A stretch of 64,000 nucleotides of DNA. It comes from Paeniglutamicibacter sulfureus (GTDB lineage Bacteria; Actinomycetota; Actinomycetes; Actinomycetales; Micrococcaceae). Both the position numbers and the translations under genes were made by a program. Of this stretch, positions 25,604 to 33,191 are shown piece by piece. Position 1 is the stretch's first letter. Each line of letters starts with the position of its first letter. The DNA is taken from contig NZ_BAAAWO010000001.1 in NCBI RefSeq assembly GCF_039535115.1, forward strand, positions 3,410,001-3,474,000. The letters are read 5' to 3'. The notes below the pieces were generated by a model that searched no databases, was not told the origin of the DNA, and saw only the letters and a program-made list of their open reading frames with translations.

Positions 25604-25776
25604 GCCTGATTGTGCAACAGCAAAGGCCATCTGGCTAGGACATATCGATGCCCTGGGAGAGTGTGTCGAATCGGGAAATGCGGCGGTGCCAACTAAAGCG
25701 GGCAGGCCTGCCGGCTCCCGCCGAGGACCGGGACCGTCGGCGGGAACCGGGCGTCAAAGGGGCTGGCCGTGCCCGC

Positions 25777-25942
25777 GGGATCAGCGCCAGCCAGCTCGTC
25801 GGGTTCCCCGGCGTAGGGCTTGCCGGACTCGTCGTCCCAGGAGCGTGGAGCCTTGCGAGTTCACGCCCAATTTCGCGGCCCAGACGGCGGTCGCGTTGGA
25901 GTCGGAGCCCAAACACATGCGCTCGCGCGGACGCTCTGAGTG
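25777..25942 (-). pseudogene. Shrunken copy of the luciferase-like monooxygenase gene
   Basis: Three blocks of the intact gene at 27172-28209 occur here in the same order but fused: the stop region (GGGATCAGCGCC, cf. 27168), then the codons for YAGEPDEL (cf. near 27320), then the region for GSGSNATAVWAAKLG and DDESGK (cf. 27545-27670). About 145 bp and 210 bp between blocks are missing, and base changes break the frame. It is a decayed partial duplicate lying 1.4 kb from its parent, in the same orientation. Confidence 0.75.
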
Positions 25943-26031
25943 ACGGCGGCGGATCCTAAGCGATTTGCTTTATCGTTCTACGTAGAGCGTCCGACCCTAC
26001 CTTGGTATCGAAGAGATTCGGGCCGCCAATA

Positions 26032-26469
26032 CTAGACTGCGAGTTCTGCGATGGCACGTACTGCGCGAGCGGCTTCGGCGCCTTTTTTCAAGAAATGCTC
26101 GAAGTAGAACTTTTCGTGGTCGGGTGTGGAGTGGAAATGGTGCGGTGTCAGACTCACGGAGAATGTCGGCACGTTCGTGTCAAGCTGCACGCGCATGAGG
26201 CCTTCGACCACTGCCTGGGCGACGAAATCATGCCGGTAGATTCCGCCATCGACAACGAGCGCCGCCGCGACAACGGCGTCGTACTTGCCCGAATCAGCCA
26301 GACGCTTGGCCTGCAGCGGCATTTCGAAGGCTCCGGGCACGGTAACGACATGGATCGTGTGGGACTGGCCCGATGTTTCCATGTCCTGCTTGAATCCGAT
26401 CAGGCTCTGGTCCACTATGTCGGAATGCCAGCCGGCCTTGATGAATGCGACGTGCAGCTGCTTGCTCAT
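26032..26469 (-). CDS. ribH2: 6,7-dimethyl-8-ribityllumazine synthase, RibH2-type
   Basis: Enzyme of 145 residues catalysing the penultimate step of riboflavin synthesis (condensation of the 5-amino-ribitylamino-pyrimidine with dihydroxybutanone phosphate). Visible: AFIKAGWHSDIVDQSLIGF at the N-terminus, VTVPGAFEMPLQAKRL (substrate loop) and GGIYRHDFVAQAV with the catalytic His. The sequence is of the divergent RibH2 type known from Brucella and Mesorhizobium, not the operon-type RibH. No riboflavin operon or FMN riboswitch is nearby. The gene follows a dead SorC-type regulator gene by 46 bp, which recalls the linkage of ribH2 with erythritol genes and their regulator in Brucella. Confidence 0.9.
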   Translation of the reverse strand: MSKQLHVAFIKAGWHSDIVDQSLIGFKQDMETSGQSHTIHVVTVPGAFEMPLQAKRLADSGKYDAVVAAALVVDGGIYRHDFVAQAVVEGLMRVQLDTNVPTFSVSLTPHHFHSTPDHEKFYFEHFLKKGAEAARAVRAIAELAV

Positions 26470-26515
26470 GGTTCTCCTGTGTCAGATTTTGGGATTCGAA
26501 AAATGCTAGGTGTTC

Positions 26516-26835
26516 TCAGTCGGGGACAACTTCGTCGAGCCGCGCGCGGGCCGTCGCGAGATCCGCGATCAGGACGTTGATCCAGCCGCTACCCACGGCC
26601 CCGGATATCGCCATAAGCTGCCGGGAGCCGTCGGCGATACCGATGACGCGGGGAACGGAGCGACGTCCGCCGCTTCCTTGAGCGACCTGGACACCCTGGA
26701 CTGGGACTTGCCAGGCGTCGAAGCGATCGCCGGTTGACGCATGCTCTGCCCGTGGTGCATATGAGCTACTTTGGTCAGCAACCGCAACCGTTCGAGGCTC
26801 TGCCGGCCGCCCAGGCTGCGGGAGACTTCGTTCAT
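26516..26835 (-). pseudogene. SorC-type sugar-responsive regulator, internally deleted
   Basis: ATG 26835, with AGGATG upstream, encodes a SorC/EryD-type N-terminus (RLLTKVAHMHHGQSMRQPA, then SQSRVSRSLKEAADV, a helix-turn-helix). After about 57 codons the reading frame changes and continues as a typical SorC C-terminus (RVIGIADGSRQ, AISGAVGSGWINVLIADL) to TGA 26516-26518. About 200 internal codons are missing and the two ends are out of frame, so the gene is dead. Confidence 0.75.
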
Positions 26836-27171
26836 GAATTCATCCTAGGTGAGCAATTTTCATTCGAAGCAATTGCAAGTCATTCCGTCGAACGTTTCCC
26901 CGAATCTTCGGGATGCCGGCTGGTGGCTACCGGCGAAAGCCTATTCCCGTTCCAATGGAATAGGAATTTTCCTGGCCACGCTCGCACAGCCAACGAACAC
27001 TGTTGTCGGTCCGCAGGTTAAGGCGTCTATCCATTGGCCATGCGATCGACAATGCCCATCCGCGCACCTTGGGGCCAGCGGTTTCCTTGGCACGCAATGC
27101 CGGTTTGGCGGGCAACGCCGTCTCCGTGCTCCCGGGTGGGAACACGGAAACGGCCTTGGATTGGCCTGGGA
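26836..27171. other. Gene-free stretch with possible coding remnant
   Basis: No intact gene. On the plus strand about 27030-27165 reads like protein in one frame (GHAIDNAHPRTLGPAVSLAR, then NAVSVLPGGNTETAL) with GC-rich third positions but no start. It may be a gene fragment; the family is not recognised. A small inverted repeat ATTCC...GGAAT lies near 26942-26960. Confidence 0.3.
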
Positions 27172-28209
27172 TCAGCGCCAGCCGAGCAACGGCGCCACGT
27201 GCGTCAGGATCGATTCGATGACGTGCGCGTTGTACTCGACGCCGAGCTGGTTCGGGACAGTGAGCAGCAGGGTGTCTGAGGCGGCGATCGCCTCGTCCTC
27301 GGCCAGCTTCTTGGCCAGCTCGTCGGGTTCCCCGGCGTAGGACTTGCCGAAGACCGCGCGGGTCTTGGCATCGATGTTGCCCACCTGGTCGGAGCTGTAG
27401 CGGTCGCGGCCGAAGTACTGCCAGTCGCGTTCGTCAGTCAGCGCGAAGATGCTGCGGCTGACCGAGACGCGCGGCTCCCGCGGGTGCCCGGCTTCCTTCC
27501 AGGTCTGCCGGTAGAGCTCGATCTGCTCGGCCTGCTGGACGTGAAAGGGCTTGCCGGACTCGTCGTCCTTGAGCGTGGAGCTTTGCAGGTTCATGCCGAG
27601 CTTTGCGGCCCAGACGGCCGTGGCGTTGGAGCCGGAGCCCCACCAAATGCGCTCGCGCAGGCCCTCGGAGTGCGGCTCCACGCGCAGCAGGCCCGGAGGA
27701 TTCGGGAACATCGGGTTTGGGTTCGGCTCCGCGAAGCCGTCGCCGGTCAGCACCTCGAGCAGGCGCTCGGTATGCCGGCGGCCCATCTCGGCGTCGGATT
27801 CGCCCTCTGCAGGGGAGAAGCCGAAGTGGCGCCACCCGTCGATGACCTGCTCGGGTGAACCACGGCTAATGCCCAGCTGCAACCGGCCACCGGAGATGAG
27901 GTCGGCCGCGCCGGCATCCTTGGCCATGTAGAGCGGGTTCTCGTAGCGCATGTCGATCACGCCGGTGCCGATCTCGATGCGGCTGGTCCGCGCGCCGATT
28001 GCGGCCAGCAGCGGGAACGGGGAGGCATGTTGCTGGGCGAAGTGGTGGACGCGGAAGTACGCACCGTCCGCGCCGAGCTCTTCGGCCGCGACCGCGAGGT
28101 CAATGGCCTGTAGCAGCGAGTCCGACGCACTGCGCGTGCCGGACTGCGGGTGGTCGGTCCAATGGCCGAATGACAAAAATCCGATGTTCTTCACACCCGT
28201 TGCCAACAT
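27172..28209 (-). CDS. Luciferase-like flavin-dependent monooxygenase
   Basis: Flavin-dependent oxidoreductase of 345 residues of the bacterial-luciferase superfamily (TIM barrel, reduced FMN supplied by a separate reductase). Visible: LGADGAYFRVHHFAQQHASP (active-site region), IEIGTGVIDMRYENPLYMAK (FMN-phosphate side), ISGGRLQLGISRGSPEQV and a closing VIESILTHVAPLLGWR. ATG 28209 follows AAGGAATAGGAACC and starts just before the first barrel strand; the longer frame to 28701 is not coding. Substrate unknown. A decayed partial copy lies at 25777-25942. Confidence 0.85.
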   Translation of the reverse strand: MLATGVKNIGFLSFGHWTDHPQSGTRSASDSLLQAIDLAVAAEELGADGAYFRVHHFAQQHASPFPLLAAIGARTSRIEIGTGVIDMRYENPLYMAKDAGAADLISGGRLQLGISRGSPEQVIDGWRHFGFSPAEGESDAEMGRRHTERLLEVLTGDGFAEPNPNPMFPNPPGLLRVEPHSEGLRERIWWGSGSNATAVWAAKLGMNLQSSTLKDDESGKPFHVQQAEQIELYRQTWKEAGHPREPRVSVSRSIFALTDERDWQYFGRDRYSSDQVGNIDAKTRAVFGKSYAGEPDELAKKLAEDEAIAASDTLLLTVPNQLGVEYNAHVIESILTHVAPLLGWR

Positions 28210-28368
28210 GGCGGCGGCGGTTCCTATTCCTTGGGACGGCGAAGGTGGCGGGTTCAGCGCCGGCCTTGTCCCAACCGCCATCCATGAAGGAACATTGAAA
28301 CAAGGGGTGAACCGTCTATAGCGGCTCACCGGGTCGGAATCCCAGCCGGATGCGCGACAGACGCACCC

Positions 28369-28644
28369 ATGAAAGTAGAACAACATATGCCTGATCCACG
28401 AGTATTCCAGGCCGTCGTCGGAAAACAAGGCGGTTGGTGGAACATCTGGGTTCCAGAGATCGACCAAGTCACCGCCACCAGGAAGTCCCGCAAGATCTCC
28501 GGCTACACCCGCAGCCTCATCGCTTTGGTCCTTGACATTCCGGAAACGTCCTTCCGCGTGGAGCGCGAAGTGGTTTCGGGCGTGGAGCTCGAGCGTCGTT
28601 TCACCGCCGTCGTACTGGAATCCAACGCCGCGGGCGGGAACTAG
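28369..28644 (+). CDS. Orphan HicB-like small protein
   Basis: Product of 91 residues (in-frame ATGs at 28369 and 28387). The pattern GGWWNIWVPEIDQVTATRKS, then an alternating region and LALVLDIPETSFRVE-type end, matches the N-terminal partial-RNase-H-like fold of HicB antitoxins and related DUF1902-type proteins. No DNA-binding C-terminal domain and no HicA-like toxin gene accompany it, so it is likely solitary. No clear ribosome site is seen. The fold assignment is moderately sure, the function open. Confidence 0.55.
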   Translation: MKVEQHMPDPRVFQAVVGKQGGWWNIWVPEIDQVTATRKSRKISGYTRSLIALVLDIPETSFRVEREVVSGVELERRFTAVVLESNAAGGN

Positions 28645-28766
28645 TCCCGGCAACGAAAATGATTCCCTGAACCTGCAGGTAGCAGCAGAGTTCCGGCTCA
28701 AAGCCCGTCAGCAATGATCTCGGAAGCGATCGAACGCGGTGCGGTGGAGCAACATGCGCTTTGGTG

Positions 28767-30011
28767 CTAGCGCCGTTCGGCAAGCCGCGCGGCCAGCAGC
28801 GACCCGATGGTGAAGGCCAGGGTTGCCGCAAGCACCAGGAACAGCGGCATGGTCCAGGAGCCGGTGGTGCTGTTGAGCCAGCCGGCAAGTGGCGGGGCAA
28901 AGGTGGCGGCGAGATAGCCGCCGGCCTGGATGCGGGCGGAAGCGGTGGCAGTGTCGGCGTTGTTGTGGGCCACGCGGGGGATGATCGAGAAGATGGCCGT
29001 GAACCCGCCGCCCTGGGCGATCCCGCCGATGATGGACCAGAGCACGAACGCCTCCGGGGCCGCCAACAGGCCGATCGGGAGCGAGACCCAGAACAGCGCG
29101 ATGACTCCAGTCGCGATCCAGAGCTTCGTTCGCGCAGCCAACAGGGGCACACCGAAAGCGCCGATGACCGCGGCGATCTGGAACAGCGAAGCCGTTGCGC
29201 CGGAGGTGGCCGGCGCAAGTCCGCGCGTGTCCGAAAGCATCAGGGGCAGCCAGGCGGTCGTGGCGTAATAGGCGGCGGACTGTCCTCAAAAGGCGAGAAC
29301 CAGCAGGGCTACGACCCTGCGGAAGCGGGTCCGGTCAATGGCTGCGCGAGCCGTGGCGGCCGCGGCGCCGGGACCATCCGAAACCACCGGGACCGCCGGT
29401 GCGCGGGCCGGCTCCACCGTGGATTCCAATGTCGAGTTGCGCGCATGCCGTTGCCGCAGCAGCCAATAGGCCAGTCCTGCAGCGGTCACCATGCCCCACG
29501 CCGCGATCGCCCAGCGCCAGCCAACAACGGCCGCCAGCGGCGCGGTGCCCAGCAAGGTGGCCATGGAACCGATGTTCATGGTGGCCGAATAGGCGCCGGT
29601 GGCGGCGGAGATCCGGTTGAACGGGACATCCCGACGGATCAGCACGGGGACGGCGATGTTCCCCAGGGTCATGGCCGCACCGATCAGTATGGTTCCGGCC
29701 AGGACCACCCAGGCCGGTCCGAGCGAGCGGATGACGGTCCCGGCCAGCACGCCGGCCAGGCACAGGATGATGGTTGCCTCCGGGCCGAAGCGACGGATGC
29801 TGCGCGTCGCCAGCGGGGTGGCGAGCGCGAAGAGCAGGACCGGCAGTCCGGTCAGCAACCCGGCCCCGACCGCGCTGAGCCCGGTGTCGGCCGTGATGTC
29901 GGGGATCACCGCGGTGGGCGCGATGATCGGTGCGCGCAGGCTCAAGGCCACGACCACGATGCCGGCGATGACCCACGGGAGTGCCGTGCGCGATGCTGGG
30001 CTGCGGTGCGT
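28767..30011 (-). pseudogene. CynX/NimT-family MFS transporter, inactivated
   Basis: A CynX/NimT-type transporter of the MFS, about 414 codons, read on the minus strand with two lesions. First, the natural start seems lost: AAGGAG sits 6 bases before ACG 30009-30011 exactly where an ATG would be expected, and no ATG/GTG/TTG exists in frame until 29957, inside the first helix. Second, an in-frame TGA at 29286-29288 interrupts ...LLVLAF / GQSAAYYATTAWLPLM..., with the same frame continuing on both sides; TGG to TGA would explain it. The chain is otherwise well preserved, so the inactivation is recent (or the stop is a sequencing error). An intact relative begins 150 bp away in the opposite direction. 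Confidence 0.82.
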
Positions 30012-30133
30012 GGTGGACTCCTTAGGGCTCTCTGGACGTGGTGGCCAATTGGTGCCCTGGTCCTGAAGCCAGCCTAGCGGAGCCCCGGCAAAGGGTGCCG
30101 GTTCGTGGGAAAAGCCACGAAATTCACCGCAAC

Positions 30134-30155
30134 AAACATCAGACGTCTAATGTTT
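30134..30155. promoter_or_regulatory. Palindromic operator, probable FadR/GntR-type site
   Basis: AAACATCAGACGTCTAATGT and the following TT form a 22-bp palindrome imperfect at one symmetric pair, centred on AGACGTCT and ending 4 bp before the ATG of the intact NimT gene. The downstream FadR-type gene is the natural candidate to bind it; the close spacing suggests a nearly leaderless transcript. Confidence 0.6.
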
Positions 30156-30159
30156 AACC

Positions 30160-31473
30160 ATGAGCTCAGAGACGACCCGGAAACCACCCAGCCCACCGCA
30201 GGCCGCGGAGGATGTCGCCGGACAGATGGCCGAGGTCGAAGCGGCCGTCGGTGCTCCGGTTGCCGGGCCGGCGCCCGCACGTCGAAACGGCTGGGTCACC
30301 GGGGCCCTGACCGTGGCTGCGGTGGTCCTGGTCGGCCTGAACCTTCGCGCCGGGATTGCCTCCGCGGCGCCGCTTTATCACGACCTGGAAACCCTGCTCG
30401 GATACGGCACGCTGGTGGCCTCGCTGCTGCCCACCATCCCGGTGCTCTGCTTTGCCTTCGCCGGGGCCGGCACCGCCTGGTTGGTCAAGCACACGGGTCT
30501 TGAGCGGGCGATTGGAATCGCCCTGCTGCTGCTGACCCTGGGTCTGGCCGTGCGCGCTTTCGAGTCCACCTGGCTGCTGCTGGCCGGCACCGTGCTCGGC
30601 ATGTCCGGCCTGGCCATCTGCAACGTGACCATGCCCTCCTTCATCCGGGAGCACCACGCCAGCAGATCCGCGGCGATGACCGCCACCTACACCGTCACCA
30701 TGTCGGTGGGTGCGACTAGCGCCGCGGCGCTGAGCGTGCCGATCGCCGGAGTCTTGGGATCGCCGACGCTCGGCCTTGCTGCCTGGGCAATTCCGGCTGC
30801 CCTCGCGCTGCTGGTCTTCCTGCCGCTGGCCATCAGGGGAAGCCGCGCTTCCGGACCCGCCGGACCCCACGTCTCCCCGTGGCCCATGCTGGCAACACGC
30901 AAGGGCCTGCTGTTCACCTCGGTCTTTGCGGTCCAGTCACTGCTGGTTTACACGCTGTTGAGCTGGTTGCCGCACATCCTCATTTCGCGTGGATCGAATG
31001 CCGCCACGGCGGGCTTCATGCTGGGCCTGGTGCAGGCGGTCAGCATCCCCACGGTGTTGCTCCTGTTGTGGATGGCCTCGAAGCCGCGGCTCTTGCGCCC
31101 CGCATTTATCCTGACTTGCGGGTGCGCCGTCGCCGGCTTCACTTCCCTGCTGCTGCTCCCCGTCGCGTTCTCGGTGATCCCTGCGGTTCTCACCGGCCTG
31201 GGACTGGGCATTTTCCCGCTGTTGATGCTGATGATCAGCCGCAGCGGCGAGAGCGCGGCCGAAACCACCGCACTGTCGACCCTGGCCCAGTCCGTCGGTT
31301 ACCTCGTCGCCGCCGCCGGCCCGTTCGGCCTCGGCCTGTTGCAGGGCGTTCTTGGTTCCTGGACGGTTCCCCTGGTGATCCTCGTCGGTGTGGCCCTGGT
31401 GCAGTTTGTCCTCGGCTACCGGCTGGGCGGAATCGGCCGGAAAAAGGTTGTCCCGGCGGAGGTGCAGGCGTGA
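30160..31473 (+). CDS. CynX/NimT-family MFS transporter
   Basis: Membrane transporter of 437 residues with a Pro/Ala-rich cytoplasmic tail (1-45) and about 12 helices. The first helix VLVGLNLRAGIASAAPLYHD (family L-N-x-R-x-x-I pattern), GMSGLAICNVTMPSFIREHH and TTALSTLAQSVGYLVAA place it in the cyanate/2-nitroimidazole transporter family (CynX/NimT). Substrate unknown; many actinobacterial members are exporters. It is translationally coupled (GTGA overlap) to a FadR-type regulator and preceded by a palindromic operator, so the pair probably forms an autoregulated operon. It is related to the broken gene at 28767-30011. Confidence 0.87.
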   Translation: MSSETTRKPPSPPQAAEDVAGQMAEVEAAVGAPVAGPAPARRNGWVTGALTVAAVVLVGLNLRAGIASAAPLYHDLETLLGYGTLVASLLPTIPVLCFAFAGAGTAWLVKHTGLERAIGIALLLLTLGLAVRAFESTWLLLAGTVLGMSGLAICNVTMPSFIREHHASRSAAMTATYTVTMSVGATSAAALSVPIAGVLGSPTLGLAAWAIPAALALLVFLPLAIRGSRASGPAGPHVSPWPMLATRKGLLFTSVFAVQSLLVYTLLSWLPHILISRGSNAATAGFMLGLVQAVSIPTVLLLLWMASKPRLLRPAFILTCGCAVAGFTSLLLLPVAFSVIPAVLTGLGLGIFPLLMLMISRSGESAAETTALSTLAQSVGYLVAAAGPFGLGLLQGVLGSWTVPLVILVGVALVQFVLGYRLGGIGRKKVVPAEVQA

Positions 31474-32150
31474 GCGTGCCCGGTTTGCGGCCGCCGTTGG
31501 CCGACGAGGTTGTGGCCCGGCTGCGCGAGGCCGTCGCTTCGGGGCGCTGGGGCGTGGGCGAGAAGATCCCGTCCGAACCCGAGCTCGTGGCCGAGCTGGG
31601 AGTTTCCCGTGGCACCCTGCGCGAGGCGGTCAAGGCGCTCGCGCACGCCGGCTTGTTCGAAGTCCTGCGCGGGGACGGGACCTACGTGCGCGCCACCAGC
31701 GAAATCAGCGGCACCGCGCAGCGGGTCTATCGCGAACACGCGGACGAGGACGTGCTCCAGGTGCGCTTTGCCCTGGATACGCAGGCCGCCCGTCTCGCCG
31801 CCGGCTCGGCCGACCCCGCCGTGATTGCCGTGCTTCGCGCATTGCTGGTCCGACGGCGCGAGGCCTGGGAGGCCGCCGACTACGAGGCCTGGTCGACGGC
31901 GGATTGGGAATTCCACCTGCGCGTGGCCGAGGCCTCCGGCAATACTCTGCTGCACGAACTCTACGAAAGCTTCGGGGATGTCTTCCACGGGACCAAGATG
32001 GTCCAGCGGCTCGAAGCCGGCTTCGACGGCTGCATGGCAGTGGGCCACGAAGACCTGCTGGACGCGATCGAGGCCGGTGACGGCGAGGCCGCCGTGCGCA
32101 CCGTCATCGCGAACCTGGACTACTGCATGGGCTGGATGCCCGTGAAGTAG
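31470..32150 (+). CDS. FadR-subfamily GntR regulator
   Basis: Regulator of 226 residues beginning at GTG 31470. The N-terminal winged helix is typical GntR (LADEVVARLREAV, GEKIPSEPELVAELGVSRGT, LREAVKALAHAGL). It is followed by an all-helical FCD effector domain from about residue 85, with a metal-binding Asp/His pattern around FHLRVAEASGNTLL and GHEDLLDAIEAGD. FadR-type members sense small carboxylates or amino acids. Target and neighbour suggest control of the transporter with which it overlaps. Confidence 0.9.
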   Translation: MSVPGLRPPLADEVVARLREAVASGRWGVGEKIPSEPELVAELGVSRGTLREAVKALAHAGLFEVLRGDGTYVRATSEISGTAQRVYREHADEDVLQVRFALDTQAARLAAGSADPAVIAVLRALLVRRREAWEAADYEAWSTADWEFHLRVAEASGNTLLHELYESFGDVFHGTKMVQRLEAGFDGCMAVGHEDLLDAIEAGDGEAAVRTVIANLDYCMGWMPVK

Positions 32151-32224
32151 CGGCACAAGCGACGTCATTGGCCGACGAGTAAGCGCAGCGATTTTGGTCC
32201 GGGGCCGCCGGATTAGACTGAAGC

Positions 32225-33052
32225 ATGCCGATATTGAACAAGGACATGAAGCTGTGCATTTCGCTTGCGGCGCGGCCCAGCAACAACGGGACCCTGTTCC
32301 ACAACCACCTTTACGGGCAGCTGGGCCTGAACTGGATCTACAAGGCGTTCGCCCCCACCGACTTGGCCCAGGCCATCGCCGGCGTCCGCGGTCTTGGCAT
32401 ACGTGGTGCCGCCGTTTCCATGCCCTACAAGGAAGCGGTGATTCCGCTCGTCGACCATGTGGCCGCTTCCGCCGCGGCCATCGATTCAGTGAATACCATC
32501 GTCAATGACAACGGTGTCCTCACGGCCCACAACACCGACTATTCGGCAGTGCTTGAATTGCTGAAAACCCGCAACATTTCCCCTTCGCTGCGAACTGCGG
32601 TCCGTGGGTCCGGGGGAATGGCCAAGGCAGTGGTGGCAGCACTGCGGGACGCGGGGTTCGACGACGTCGTGGTGGTTGCCCGCAATGAATCGGCCGGCCG
32701 GATTCTGGCCCGGGCCTATGGCTTCGAGTGGGCTGCTGAAGCCGAGGACGGTGCAGAACTGCTGGTCAACGTCACCCCTATCGGCATGGCCGGTGGCGGG
32801 GACGCGGACCGGATGCCGTTCTCGCTGGAACAGGTCACGGCTTCGCAGGTGGTGTTCGACGTCGTTGCCATGCCGGTTCAGACGCCTCTCATCCGTGCCG
32901 CACGCAACGCGGGGAAGCCGGTAGTGACCGGTGCCGACGTTGCAACGCTGCAGGCCGTGGAGCAGTTTGTTCTCTACACCGGCCTGACGCCCACCGAAGA
33001 ACAGGTTCGCGAAGCCCGCGAATTCATGCTGGCAAATACGCAAGCCAACTAA
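32225..33052 (+). CDS. Shikimate 5-dehydrogenase-like protein
   Basis: Rossmann-fold dehydrogenase of 275 residues of the AroE family. Catalytic Lys69 (MPYKE) and the N-T-D motif (Asn103-Asp105) are present, as is a nucleotide loop GSGGMAKA (128-135) and VNVTPIGMAGG near the C-terminal third. The shikimate-anchoring S-x-S pair of true AroE (near residue 15) is missing; that region reads CISLAARPSNNGT. It may therefore be a YdiB/RifI-like paralogue with another cyclic hydroxy-acid as substrate. It stands alone, 74 bp after the regulator, with its own start context. Confidence 0.82.
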   Translation: MPILNKDMKLCISLAARPSNNGTLFHNHLYGQLGLNWIYKAFAPTDLAQAIAGVRGLGIRGAAVSMPYKEAVIPLVDHVAASAAAIDSVNTIVNDNGVLTAHNTDYSAVLELLKTRNISPSLRTAVRGSGGMAKAVVAALRDAGFDDVVVVARNESAGRILARAYGFEWAAEAEDGAELLVNVTPIGMAGGGDADRMPFSLEQVTASQVVFDVVAMPVQTPLIRAARNAGKPVVTGADVATLQAVEQFVLYTGLTPTEEQVREAREFMLANTQAN

Positions 33053-33126
33053 GGCCTGTTCTTGCAGCAAGCGTCGAAGCGGCATCCGGCGGCCCGGTGC
33101 ACCAAGGACTAAGTGACAAAAACGAC

Positions 33127-33164
33127 GGCGGTGCGCCGCTGCCCGAAAGCCGCGACGCACCGCC
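33127..33164 (-). terminator. Terminator hairpin after the first metallophosphoesterase gene
   Basis: GGCGGTGCG (33127-33135) and CGCACCGCC (33156-33164) with further internal CGC/GCG pairing, located 28 bp past the stop of the phosphoesterase gene. The same hairpin, nearly base for base, follows the paralogous gene at 35164-35201. Confidence 0.65.
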
Positions 33165-33191
33165 GGTGCGCTCAATATGTGAAACCGGGTG

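Noticed and set aside
27003..27221. 72-codon plus-strand frame before the luciferase-like gene stop
   Set aside because: No start signal and it runs into the 3' end of a real gene; kept only as a possible remnant within the gene-free stretch.
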